DNA of 64,000 bases, from contig CBDCWO010000006.1 in assembly GCA_965223405.1 (NCBI GenBank), positions 496,001 to 560,000 on the forward strand, written 5' to 3'. Source of the DNA: CBDCWO01 sp965223405. GTDB lineage: Bacteria; Bacteroidota; Bacteroidia; Chitinophagales; Saprospiraceae. The notes under the pieces are model-generated. The model saw only the letters and a list, made by a program, of their open reading frames with translations. It was not told the DNA's origin and searched no databases. This document shows positions 55,552 through 64,000 of the stretch, piece after piece (position 1 is the stretch's first letter; each line of letters starts with the position of its first letter). Made by a program: the position numbers and the translations under genes.

Positions 55552-56565
55552 CTATAATTCCAACATCGCCTTAATAACACCGGCCTTGGGATCTAACCAA
55601 TGCTCAAAGTGATCGATCATTTCATGAAAGGGTACAGTATGGGTAATAAATGATTGGTGTGGAAATTTACCGGTATTCAAAATTTCTATCACCCATTTAA
55701 AATCTTCAATAGTTGCATTTCTTGAACACAACAATGTAATTTCTTTGGAATGGATGGTAGGATGATTGAAGGTCAACTCTCCTTTGGATAGTCCGACTAA
55801 CACGTACCTACCTCCATGTGCCATATAATCCGGTCCTCTTTCGAGGGCCTTTTTGCTTCCACTCGCATCGAATACTGCACTAGCTAAATCTCCATTAGTA
55901 ATACTTTTAATCGCATTTACAGGATCTTGTTCAGCATGAACTACATAATCAACACCAATTTCATCTCTTGCAAATGCCAATCTGCTTTCCACTACATCCA
56001 GGGCAATTACTTTTACACCATAAATTTGCGCCAATTTCATCAATCCAAGTCCTATCGGTCCACATCCAATAACCACAATGATTTCATCTTCTTTTAGCTC
56101 AGCCCTCTTTATCGCATGGGCTCCTATTGCCAACGGTTCAATCAACGCTATCTCATGATAACTCAAATCACCAACCTTAAGCAGGATCTCAGCTGGAACT
56201 GCAATAATTTCTTGCATCCCTCCATCAGTGTGAACTCCCAGGACTTCGATGTTTTGACAACAGTTGGGCTTTCTAATCTTGCATGCCATACATTTCCCAC
56301 AACTGATATAAGGCATAATTACCACCCGGTCACCCGCTTGAATATTAGTAACTTTAGTCCCAATCTGTAAGACTTCAGATCCTAATTCGTGTCCAAGTAT
56401 CCTTGGATATTTAAAGAATGCTTGGGTTCCGGTAAAAGCGTGTAGGTCTGTACCGCATATGCCTACCGTTTTGATTTTAACCAAAACTTCGTCTTCCTTA
56501 ATTGTAGGAACCTCTTTTTCTTTTAACAAGAATCGACCAGGTTCTTCACAAACGATATATCTCAT
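55552..56565 (-). CDS. Zinc-dependent alcohol dehydrogenase, L-galactonate oxidoreductase (LgoD)-like
   Basis: A 337-residue medium-chain dehydrogenase. Catalytic zinc ligands: C37 in GICGTDLH, H59-E60 in GHELGSE; structural zinc: C89, C92, C95, C103 in CGKCMACKIRKPNCC. NAD binding is IVVIGCGPIGLGLM. From memory the sequence resembles Escherichia coli LgoD over the zinc-loop, SRNAT-x-EDF and VGLSKGEL segments, which oxidises L-galactonate to D-tagaturonate. ATG 56565 is used; the frame is open to 56676. It is divergent from the tagaturonate-reductase gene with 167 bp between starts, which supports a sugar-acid role. Sorbitol or threonine dehydrogenase is possible. Confidence 0.82.
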   Translation of the reverse strand: MRYIVCEEPGRFLLKEKEVPTIKEDEVLVKIKTVGICGTDLHAFTGTQAFFKYPRILGHELGSEVLQIGTKVTNIQAGDRVVIMPYISCGKCMACKIRKPNCCQNIEVLGVHTDGGMQEIIAVPAEILLKVGDLSYHEIALIEPLAIGAHAIKRAELKEDEIIVVIGCGPIGLGLMKLAQIYGVKVIALDVVESRLAFARDEIGVDYVVHAEQDPVNAIKSITNGDLASAVFDASGSKKALERGPDYMAHGGRYVLVGLSKGELTFNHPTIHSKEITLLCSRNATIEDFKWVIEILNTGKFPHQSFITHTVPFHEMIDHFEHWLDPKAGVIKAMLEL

Positions 56566-56732
56566 TGAAACAAAATTGAAGTGATTTCCAGGAATAAATT
56601 TAACTCTTCTACTCCAAAAAATAACAAAATTCCAGAATATTGAGTTTTCCTGAAAATTACTATTTGTAGGAAGCACTTATATATTTACATTGCAAATATT
56701 CAACCTAGGATTTAGCGAAAATTCTTATATCT

Positions 56733-58070
56733 ATGACCAGACTTTCTAATTTATCAAATCCAGACCGGAAGGTCAGACCGATTCGTATTATGCAATTTGG
56801 AGCTGGTAATTTTATCAGGGCATTCGTCAATTGGATGGTTGAAGAATTAAATACCAAAACCCACTTTAATGGAGATATAGCTGTAGTAAAACCTACAAAG
56901 GACGGAGATTATCGACTCTTAAAGGAACAAAACGGCTTGTTTCATGTAGTTCTGAAAGGGATTCGAAATAATCAATTTACAACCGAACGAACACTTATCA
57001 ACTGTATCCAGACAATTATACATCCTTACCAAGATTGGACAACCTATTTAAGGCTTGCCGAGAACCCGGATTTACGTTATATCGTCTCGAATACTACAGA
57101 GTCGGGTATTCGATTCAATAGGTCCGATGGTTTGACAGATGCTCCACCAGATGAATTTCCTGCTAAATTGACAATATGGCTCTTACGTAGGTTTCAACAT
57201 TTTAAAGGCAGGTTGGATAAAACCTGCATTATACTGCCTCTTGAATTGGTGCCCCAAAATGGAGAACTGCTAAAAGATTGCATTTTGGAATATGCTTCCC
57301 TCTGGAAATTGGATAGGAAGTTTACAGATTGGATCCATGCTCAAACCTTTTGCAATACACTGGTTGACCGAATTGTTTCTGGCTATTCTGCGGAAGCAGC
57401 AGCGGAGCTAAAATATGAAAAAGGAATTATCGATGATCTAATAGTCATGGGTGAATCTTATCACAGTTGGGTCATTCAAGGACCGGATTGGGTTAAAGAC
57501 GAACTTCCATTTGAAGAAACCAGCTTAAACGTCAGATTTACGCATGACCTCGATATATATCGGAAAATCAAAGTTCGATTGTTAAATGGCGCCCACACAT
57601 CATTGGTTCCAATAGGATACCTTAAAGGATACCGCACGGTATATGAGGCCATAAGTGATCGAAATATCAGATCGTTCATAAAAGAAGAATTATTTACTGA
57701 AATTATTCCAACCATAAACTTTCCTCCAGATGAATTAAAAGTCTTTGCTGAGGATGTCATCAATCGGTTTAGCAACCCGACTTTACATCATAAATTGTTG
57801 GATATCGCGTTAAATTCCACATCAAAATTTGTAACTAGATTGTTACCTACCATCTTGGACTATCACGAAAAATACAACCATCTACCTCCAAGGTTGCTAT
57901 TTGCTTTGGCCGGATTAATCAAGTTTTACTCTGGGAATTGGAAAAACAATTCCATACCCCTTAAAGACGAACCTGAAAGAATAGAGTTTTTTGACAAAGT
58001 GTGGTCAAAACATAGTCACTCGCTTGATCTGCTGGTCGCTGCAGTGTTAGGCAATGAAGATATCAAGTAG
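56733..58070 (+). CDS. uxaB: Tagaturonate reductase (altronate oxidoreductase, UxaB type)
   Basis: A 445-residue member of the mannitol dehydrogenase/long-chain polyol dehydrogenase family. NAD-binding start is IRIMQFGAGNFIRAFVNWMVEELN; the TESGIRF segment, LPLELVPQNGELL and the catalytic KVRLLNGAHT motif are as in UxaB, which reduces D-tagaturonate to D-altronate with NADH in galacturonate breakdown. UxaB is usually ~480 residues. No altronate dehydratase or UxaC is nearby. With the divergent LgoD-like gene it can complete L-galactonate to tagaturonate to altronate. A fructuronate reductase cannot be excluded from motifs alone. Confidence 0.82.
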   Translation: MTRLSNLSNPDRKVRPIRIMQFGAGNFIRAFVNWMVEELNTKTHFNGDIAVVKPTKDGDYRLLKEQNGLFHVVLKGIRNNQFTTERTLINCIQTIIHPYQDWTTYLRLAENPDLRYIVSNTTESGIRFNRSDGLTDAPPDEFPAKLTIWLLRRFQHFKGRLDKTCIILPLELVPQNGELLKDCILEYASLWKLDRKFTDWIHAQTFCNTLVDRIVSGYSAEAAAELKYEKGIIDDLIVMGESYHSWVIQGPDWVKDELPFEETSLNVRFTHDLDIYRKIKVRLLNGAHTSLVPIGYLKGYRTVYEAISDRNIRSFIKEELFTEIIPTINFPPDELKVFAEDVINRFSNPTLHHKLLDIALNSTSKFVTRLLPTILDYHEKYNHLPPRLLFALAGLIKFYSGNWKNNSIPLKDEPERIEFFDKVWSKHSHSLDLLVAAVLGNEDIK

Positions 58071-58397
58071 GATGGATAGGGGGAGAAATTTAAATGACCT
58101 GAATGGTTTTCATCCACAAATGACAAAATGGCTTAAACTAATTAATAATGATTTTTTATGGGAAGATATCCATTTTTGAATGAGTTACCCTATGATCGGC
58201 TTGGTAACAAAATTATATTTAAAATTTGCAAAATTTTGATTGAATAATCGTTATCAGAAAATCATTTCATACATTTTGGAGTTAATTATTATAGATGGCT
58301 AAGCGCAGTAATAATACTTGTGCGATCATTTCTATTCTTCCCCCGAGTGTAATTCCTATTTACTACATTGGATTTTTAAATAAAAAAATAACCAAAA
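58071..58397. other. Intergenic region, about 327 bp
   Basis: AT-rich. No gene or terminator is visible after the uxaB stop. It carries the promoter for the dodecin gene, but only partial matches to TAnnTTTG are present (TACATTGG at about 58363). Confidence 0.35.
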
Positions 58398-58610
58398 ATG
58401 ACAACATTAAAAGTAATTGAAATTCTGGGATCTTCCCCAAACAGCTGGGAGGAAGCTGCCAAACAAATAGTTGCGGGTGCTGCTAAATCTGTCAAAAGGA
58501 TTCGTTCCCTGTATGTCAATGAGCTTTCAGCAGTTGTAGAAAACAACAAAATTGTTGAATATCGAATGAATGGCAAACTGACCTTTGAAGTCAAGAATAA
58601 GAAAAAGTAA
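58398..58610 (+). CDS. Dodecin
   Basis: A 70-residue protein matching the dodecin family over its full length: KVIEILGSSPNSWEEAAKQIV, AAKSVKRIRSLYVNELSAVV, KIVEYRMNGKLTFEV. Dodecins form hollow dodecamers that store or buffer flavins (bacterial type) and protect from light. The usual bacterial flavin-stacking Trp in the SWEEA segment is present; a second conserved Trp in the strand after R-I is replaced here (RSLYVNE). It stands alone. Confidence 0.93.
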   Translation: MTTLKVIEILGSSPNSWEEAAKQIVAGAAKSVKRIRSLYVNELSAVVENNKIVEYRMNGKLTFEVKNKKK

Positions 58611-59147
58611 TTTTTTAAATTTTATTTCACCCTGTTTTGAGTCTGTGAGTAGTCAGGAAAAAATGATGCAAGTCAATTTTCGAAACCTGAAAGCTCAATA
58701 CTATATATCTGATACTTTAGTTGAAAAGAATTTGGTTCAGATCACAATCCAAGCACTCTGTCAGTTGAAATTATGGATTGGTCTCAAACACATTAGTACA
58801 TTGAAGTTTGTTGACCGGATTGACTAATGAAGAAGGATCTCGTTTTGGTAATATCATGTTATCCAGCGCCTTAACTACAAGAGCCTCACTCCCATCTACT
58901 GGGGTGACCACACAAATATTTACAGGTTAGAATTAACCTGATCAGCAGCTTTCCATTTTTCGTTTTGCTGATAAATTGGAGTCTCTTCCCCATCACATAT
59001 TTATTGGCAGCAATATAAATAAACAAAATAAAAATATAGAATTCATTACAGTAGCTGGAATTATCTATATTGTAGTAACCAATTCAAAGTTGAACTTCAA
59101 TTTGTTTTCAACTTAATTTTTATCGTAGATTCTTAAGAAATTCTTTT
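58611..59147. other. Intergenic region, about 537 bp
   Basis: Contains a short frame (58673-58827) that begins MMQVNFRNLKAQYYISDTL but matches no family and ends without neighbours in operon spacing; it is not called. An imperfect hairpin (TCACTCCCA and TGGGGTGA near 58890) has no T-tract. Otherwise nothing is recognised. Confidence 0.35.
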
Positions 59148-61394
59148 ATGAAACAATTTGTAATTTTCCTTCTCTCTTTCCTATTCACTTCTTCTTTACC
59201 GGCACAATCCAAATCTTCTTTCCTAACCCTGGAGGATATCTTTAAAAATGGTACCTATCAACAAAAAGGATTTGGACCTGTCCGTTGGATGAATGACAAT
59301 CAAGGTTATTCAACCCTGGAAACGAATCGCGAATCCGGCGGGCGAGAATTGGTGCGATATGATGCAATATCCGGTCAAAGAGATGTAATCATTCCTTCTT
59401 CTCTACTAATTCCAAAAGGTGGAGATTCGCCATTGCGAATAGCGAATTATGAGTGGTCAACTGACAACACGAAACTTTTAATTTTTACCAATACACGCAA
59501 AGTATGGCGATATCATACCAGGGGCGATTATTGGGTGTTACATGTAGCCAGTGGGAAATTACAACAATTGGGTAAATCCGTCGAAAGGGCTACCATGATG
59601 TTTGCCAAATTTTCTCCTGATGGAAAAAAAGTTGCCTATGTAAGCAAGCTTAATATTTATGTAGAGGATATAAAAACCGGAAAGATTAATCAGATTACGC
59701 GCGATGGAGGAGATCATATCATAAATGGGACATTTGACTGGGTGTATGAGGAAGAACTGGGATGCAGAGATGGATTTAGATGGAGTCCGGACGGCAAATA
59801 TATTGCCTATTGGCAATCAGATACTCGTGGAACGGGTACTTTTTATTTAATCAATAATCTGGACTCGAATTATTCACAGCCGATTCCCTTCCCATATCCG
59901 AAAGTAGGCACTCCGAATTCGGCAGTTAAAGTTGGAGTTATCCCTGTTTCTGGCGGAGATACAAAATGGTTTGATGTTCCAGGAGATCCTAAAAATAACT
60001 ACCTGGCTCGAATGGATTTCATTCCCGAATCATCGGAAGTGATGATCCAACAACTTAATCGCAAACAAAATACCAATAAGGTGTGGGTCGGAAACATAGA
60101 AACCATGGATTTGAACCATATCCTCACGGACAAAGATGAAGCTTTTCTGAATGTTCATGACAACATTATTTGGCTAGATAATAATCAGGCTTTTACATGG
60201 ACCAGCGAGAAAGATGGATGGCGTCACTTATACAAGGTAAGTCGCGATGGTAAAAAGATAATTTTAATAACAAAGGGCGAATTTGATGTCATCCGTATAA
60301 ATTGCATCGACCCCCAAGGTGGCTATGTATATTATACTTCTTCACCTGATAATTTTACTCAGAGATATTTGTACCGCAGTAGGTTGGATGGCAGAGGGAC
60401 CGCGCAAAGAGTCAGTCCTGCTGATGAACCAGGACAACATGGATATCAGATTTCAGCTGATGCAAAATTTGCAATTCACACTTTTCAGAATGTAACCACT
60501 CCAAACCGGATTTCTTTAATCGATTTAACCACGCACCGGCAGATTAAAGTCCTGGAGGATAATCAGGAACTAAAGAAAAAATATGATCAATTGCAACTGA
60601 ATTCTAAGGAGTTTTTCAAAATAGATATTGGAGAAGAAGTGCTTGATGCATGGATGATTAAACCTAAAGGATTTAATCCAGAATACAAATATCCCTTGAT
60701 CTTTTACATTTATGGAGAACCAGCTGGTTCAACTGTTCAAGATAACTGGGCCGGAGGAGATCTTTGGCATCAATATCTCGCGCAAGAAGGCTATATCGTT
60801 ATAAGCATTGATAATCGAGGTACCAGAACTCCGAGAGGTAGAGATTGGAGAAAATCAATTTATGGACAAATAGGAATCCTGGCTGCCCATGACCAGGCAA
60901 AAGCTGCCAGAAAGATTTTTGAAATGTACGATTTTATCGACATTTCCAGAGTCGGAATGTGGGGATGGAGTGGTGGTGGTCAGATGACATTAAACTGTAT
61001 GTTTAGATATCCGGAAATCTATCACGCTGGGATCGCTGTAGCTTTTGTTTCTGATCAAAGATTATACGACAACATATATCAAGAAAGATATATGGGATTG
61101 CTTGCTGAAAATGAGGAAGGATATCGAAATGGATCACCTATTACTCACGCCTATAAACTTAAGGGAAACTTGATGATCATGCATGGTACCGGTGACGATA
61201 ATGTCCATTATCAGAGTTTTGAACAATTAGTTGATAGATTAATTGAACATAACAAGTTATTCAGTATGATGTCCTATCCGATGCGTTCTCATAGTATTCG
61301 TGAGAGAAAAAATACCAGTCTGCATCTGCGTCGAACCATGGTAAAGTTTTGGAAAGAGCATCTACCGGTTAATCTGGTGGTGAAGACTCCCTAG
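59148..61394 (+). CDS. Dipeptidyl peptidase IV-type S9 peptidase, exported
   Basis: A 748-residue exported serine peptidase (signal MKQFVIFLLSFLFTSSLPAQ). N-terminal propeller domain ~30-490 includes the Glu pair used to bind the peptide N-terminus (YEEELG ~205). The alpha/beta-hydrolase domain has the nucleophile Ser near 607 in GWSGGG (instead of the textbook GWSYGG), Asp near 681 in HGTGDDNVHY, and His near 712 in MRSHSI. It should remove Xaa-Pro or Xaa-Ala dipeptides in the periplasm. Length and order are those of DPP-IV; a related branch of acyl-aminoacyl peptidases is less likely because the EE motif is present. Confidence 0.92.
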   Translation: MKQFVIFLLSFLFTSSLPAQSKSSFLTLEDIFKNGTYQQKGFGPVRWMNDNQGYSTLETNRESGGRELVRYDAISGQRDVIIPSSLLIPKGGDSPLRIANYEWSTDNTKLLIFTNTRKVWRYHTRGDYWVLHVASGKLQQLGKSVERATMMFAKFSPDGKKVAYVSKLNIYVEDIKTGKINQITRDGGDHIINGTFDWVYEEELGCRDGFRWSPDGKYIAYWQSDTRGTGTFYLINNLDSNYSQPIPFPYPKVGTPNSAVKVGVIPVSGGDTKWFDVPGDPKNNYLARMDFIPESSEVMIQQLNRKQNTNKVWVGNIETMDLNHILTDKDEAFLNVHDNIIWLDNNQAFTWTSEKDGWRHLYKVSRDGKKIILITKGEFDVIRINCIDPQGGYVYYTSSPDNFTQRYLYRSRLDGRGTAQRVSPADEPGQHGYQISADAKFAIHTFQNVTTPNRISLIDLTTHRQIKVLEDNQELKKKYDQLQLNSKEFFKIDIGEEVLDAWMIKPKGFNPEYKYPLIFYIYGEPAGSTVQDNWAGGDLWHQYLAQEGYIVISIDNRGTRTPRGRDWRKSIYGQIGILAAHDQAKAARKIFEMYDFIDISRVGMWGWSGGGQMTLNCMFRYPEIYHAGIAVAFVSDQRLYDNIYQERYMGLLAENEEGYRNGSPITHAYKLKGNLMIMHGTGDDNVHYQSFEQLVDRLIEHNKLFSMMSYPMRSHSIRERKNTSLHLRRTMVKFWKEHLPVNLVVKTP

Positions 61395-61848
61395 GTGAAT
61401 AGCGCTGTGTCAACGTTGAATTACCAGTTGGATTAGAGTACTGTTTAAGTGAAGACAAGGTTCAAGACTCTTGTGCAGTCGCGAGATGCCGAAAACGTAA
61501 ATATCTTCGATATTTCTTCCTTACGAGCACGCTCGCATCGACACGGTACGGAACCGAGGTTTATGCCAACGCATATTGAGTGGTTCTCCAACGTAGTACG
61601 GGCTTAAAATACCCAACCCATCCAACAATTTAATCTTCACTTAGCACTATGGTTACCGCACTAAATACTTGACCCAGGTCTTGACGTTTTGCTCTGTTCA
61701 TTGTTACCCTAAACTTGCCTGCACCTATTATCAAATTTGTATATGGGAGTCAGACTTTGATTCTAATCAATTGAGTTCATGATGACGACCATTGAGTATC
61801 AGATTCGATAAGGATAGTTTACAATATAACTTGTCGAATTCGGCTCTT
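61395..61848. other. Intergenic region, about 454 bp, with weak structures
   Basis: No gene. A short perfect hairpin, AAATATC-TTC-GATATTT, lies at about 61499-61515 inside a weak CGTAA/TTACG outer pair, and a CAACGTTG palindrome lies near 61410. There is no T-tract after the DPP-IV stop, so the terminator is not evident. Confidence 0.35.
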
Positions 61849-64000
61849 ATGAATTTAATTTCTAATCCATATGCTATTAGCAGCGAAGAAGTTTGCCAAT
61901 TACTGCAAGCAGACTTGCAAAATGGCCTAAGTTCAGCTGAAGTTCGAAAAAGAAGAAATGAGTATGGCAGGAACCTGCTTAAAAAAGAGCGTCCGAAACC
62001 GATTATTTACATCTTATTCGATCAAATTCTGGATCCTGTAATATACATCCTAATTCTTGCTACAATCGTTGGATTCATATTTGGAGAATGGATGGAAGGT
62101 ATTGCGGTTGCCGGAGTAATTACAATTACTGTTATACTTGGTTTTGTAATGGAGTACCAGGCGCTCCGATCCATGGAAGCATTGAGTAAATTAGCACAGT
62201 CCACCACAAATGTGTGGCGTAATGGAAAACTGATTACATTGCAAGACCATTATTTAGTACCAGGAGATTTGATCCAGTTAGAAGTAGGGGATGTAGTACC
62301 CGCTGATGCACGTGTCATTTCACATGAAAGTCTTGCAGTCAAAGAAGCTATCCTAACCGGTGAAAGTGGCCAGGTTGAAAAGAAAGTGGACTCTATACCA
62401 ATCAAAGCTCCCATCACTGATCAAACCAACATGATTTTCAAAGGAACTTTGGTAACCCGTGGCACTGTAAATGCAATAGTTTGTTATACGGGGAATCATA
62501 CCGAGCTTGGAAAAATTAACCTCCTAAGTCAACAGGCTACCAAGACGCGTACACCACTCGAAAAAAAACTAGCCTATCTGAGTCGGAGATTGATCAGTCT
62601 CACAATTGGTTTGGCCTTTATAATTGTAATTGTAGGAATCCTCCAGGGAAAACCCTTAATCCTTATGATTGAAACCGGAATTGCCTTAGCGATAGCTGCT
62701 ATTCCAGAGGGTCTGCCGATAGTTGCAACCATTGCCCTTGCCAGAGGTATGTTAAAGCTTGCGGATAAAAATGTGATCATAAAAAAATTGGAAGCAGTCG
62801 AAACACTCGGTGAAACAGGAATAATTTGTACAGATAAAACCGGGACACTCACTGAAAACAAGATGGAATTGAACGCCATCGTATTATCAGATGGCGAACC
62901 GCTATGTTTTCCTCAAAAAGTATCACAATTAATCTCTAAAAAGCCAGCTTTGGACATATTGATCAAGGTTGGCATTTTGTGCAACAACGCTAATGAGGAT
63001 CAAGGCGGAGATCCTGAAGAAATAGCATTGCTTGATTTTGCCAGAGATTCAGGTTATAATGTACATCAGATCCGCAATGAATACCAGGAAGTTATAGAAA
63101 TACCTTTTGATGCAGAAACCAAACTGATGGCCACCCTTAATCAAAAAGGGAAAGAATATAGGATTTCTGTAAAAGGAGCAATAGAAAATATCCTGGTTCA
63201 TTCTAAATTCCAATTAGAGGAAGAAGAGACTGTTCCCCTGGAAGACAAGATGTTTTGGTTGAATGCAGCTGATCAATTAGCGAGACAGGGGTTACGAACA
63301 ATGGGCATTGCATATAATAAAACTAATTCAGAGCCAAGCCATGAAACCATATTTGAAGATCTGATAATCGTGGGAGTTGTAGGCTTCCTGGATCCTGCCA
63401 GAGAAGATATTAAGGATGCAATCAGGACTTATCACAATGCAGGAATCGAAGTAGTAATGGTTACTGGTGATCATCCTCAGACTGCTCATAAAATTGCGAC
63501 AGATGTTGAATTAATACCTTCTGATGAGAACTCACCTGATATTGTCCTGGGCAATGATATTAAATCTATCGAAAAAATGGATCCAAATCTAAAGGCTAAA
63601 TTGATGGAAACGAAAATTTTTGCTCGTGTGACTCCCAAGCAAAAACTGGATTTGGTGACGTTGTATCAAAAGAATGGTTTCACGGTAGGCATGACTGGTG
63701 ATGGAGTCAACGACGCTCCTGCCCTTAAGAAAGCTGATATTGGAATTGCCATGGGTATCCGAGGTACTGAAGCTGCGCAAGAAGTGGCAGATGTCATCCT
63801 CAAAGATGATCGATTTACATCTATTGAGTTGGCAATTTATCAGGGCAGAACAATTTTTCACAACATTCGTCAATTTGTAGTGTATTTAATGTCCTGCAAC
63901 CTGGCAGAAATCATTTCGGTGGCTTTAGCCTCCATTTCAAATCTTCCTCTTCCTTTGTTACCACTGCAAATACTATTTCTAAATTTGGTCACTGATGTTT
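61849..64000 (+). CDS. P-type Ca2+-transporting ATPase (P2A type), C-terminus cut by window
   Basis: Frame open from ATG 61849 to the window end (717 codons); the end of the gene lies outside. All P-type landmarks are present: cation ATPase N-terminal domain, TGES in the actuator domain (LTGESGQVEK), PEGLP in transmembrane helix 4 (AIPEGLPIVATIALARGM), the phosphorylated Asp329 in DKTGTLTENK, SVKGA in the nucleotide domain, and TGDGVNDAPALKKADIGIAMG. The PEGLP and TGES sets and the cytoplasmic loop resemble P2A pumps (SERCA/SPCA-like or bacterial Ca2+ ATPase); Mn2+ is also possible. It would pump Ca2+ out across the inner membrane. Confidence 0.93.
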   Translation, partial: MNLISNPYAISSEEVCQLLQADLQNGLSSAEVRKRRNEYGRNLLKKERPKPIIYILFDQILDPVIYILILATIVGFIFGEWMEGIAVAGVITITVILGFVMEYQALRSMEALSKLAQSTTNVWRNGKLITLQDHYLVPGDLIQLEVGDVVPADARVISHESLAVKEAILTGESGQVEKKVDSIPIKAPITDQTNMIFKGTLVTRGTVNAIVCYTGNHTELGKINLLSQQATKTRTPLEKKLAYLSRRLISLTIGLAFIIVIVGILQGKPLILMIETGIALAIAAIPEGLPIVATIALARGMLKLADKNVIIKKLEAVETLGETGIICTDKTGTLTENKMELNAIVLSDGEPLCFPQKVSQLISKKPALDILIKVGILCNNANEDQGGDPEEIALLDFARDSGYNVHQIRNEYQEVIEIPFDAETKLMATLNQKGKEYRISVKGAIENILVHSKFQLEEEETVPLEDKMFWLNAADQLARQGLRTMGIAYNKTNSEPSHETIFEDLIIVGVVGFLDPAREDIKDAIRTYHNAGIEVVMVTGDHPQTAHKIATDVELIPSDENSPDIVLGNDIKSIEKMDPNLKAKLMETKIFARVTPKQKLDLVTLYQKNGFTVGMTGDGVNDAPALKKADIGIAMGIRGTEAAQEVADVILKDDRFTSIELAIYQGRTIFHNIRQFVVYLMSCNLAEIISVALASISNLPLPLLPLQILFLNLVTDV

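Noticed and set aside
58585..58827. 80-residue plus-strand frame overlapping the dodecin end
   Set aside because: Starts within the dodecin gene; the part after 58673 has no recognised family.
61440..61500. Possible tRNA T-arm (GGTTCAAGACTC)
   Set aside because: No acceptor stem, D-arm or anticodon arm can be built around it; stem and loop sizes are wrong.

Overview
The window looks like chromosomal DNA of a free-living Bacteroidota, most likely a Saprospiraceae-type member. Support comes from a SusC/SusD outer-membrane pair, a type IX secretion sorting tail on a very large cysteine-rich surface protein, a gliding-motility-type C-terminal domain, a LytS/LytTR pair, a giant hybrid two-component sensor, an HYC_CC_PP metal-cluster protein, low GC, weak Shine-Dalgarno sequences and several TTG starts. 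The family and phylum assignment is inference from gene content; there is no rRNA or tRNA gene here.

Layout. 1-800: a metal-handling pair (HYC_CC_PP protein and an HMA-domain protein cut by the window edge). 1-6 kb: hotdog thioesterase, Tat-type glycosidase-like protein followed by an AAA ATPase, then a LytS/LytTR two-component system. 5.8-12 kb: SusD, SusC and a membrane-anchored AraC regulator, all on the minus strand, then a MacB/FtsX-type permease. 15-21.6 kb (minus): SH3 lipoprotein-like protein, M24 Xaa-Pro peptidase, esterase, a frameshifted surface protein with a gliding-motility C-terminal domain, and the Ada DNA-repair protein. 21.9-34.2 kb (plus): 1,495-residue T9SS surface protein, tricorn-type protease, and an operon of a DUF4177 protein, a BNR/VPS10-type propeller and a DUF5655 protein. 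34.4-42.4 kb (minus): two tiny membrane peptides, a 1,333-residue hybrid sensor, DUF1272 protein, lipoprotein methyltransferase, APC amino-acid permease and TadA. 42.5-50.7 kb: mixed housekeeping (DUF389 membrane protein, Pcm, phosphohexomutase, RRM protein, FemAB/GNAT-like protein, an orphan oxidase subunit III/IV pair and a lactonase). 50.7-58.1 kb: a planctomycete-type DUF1549/DUF1553 plus DUF1501 pair, and a divergent LgoD-like dehydrogenase and tagaturonate reductase pair. 58.4-64 kb: dodecin, DPP-IV and a P-type Ca2+-ATPase running off the end.

How it fits together. Several genes point to a peptide- and sugar-acid-scavenging lifestyle: M24 peptidase, tricorn, DPP-IV, amino-acid permease and SusCD for nutrient capture, and the LgoD/UxaB-like pair for sugar acids. 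Metabolic regulation seems to be by membrane sensors (LytS, membrane AraC, hybrid sensor). I found no CRISPR array, phage, defence island or intact insertion sequence. The most notable loose ends are the orphan oxidase III/IV (NorE/NorF-like) pair, the tiny peptides beside the hybrid sensor, the exported SAM methyltransferase, the frameshifted gliding-type protein, and a MITE-like inverted repeat at 47.2-47.3 kb.
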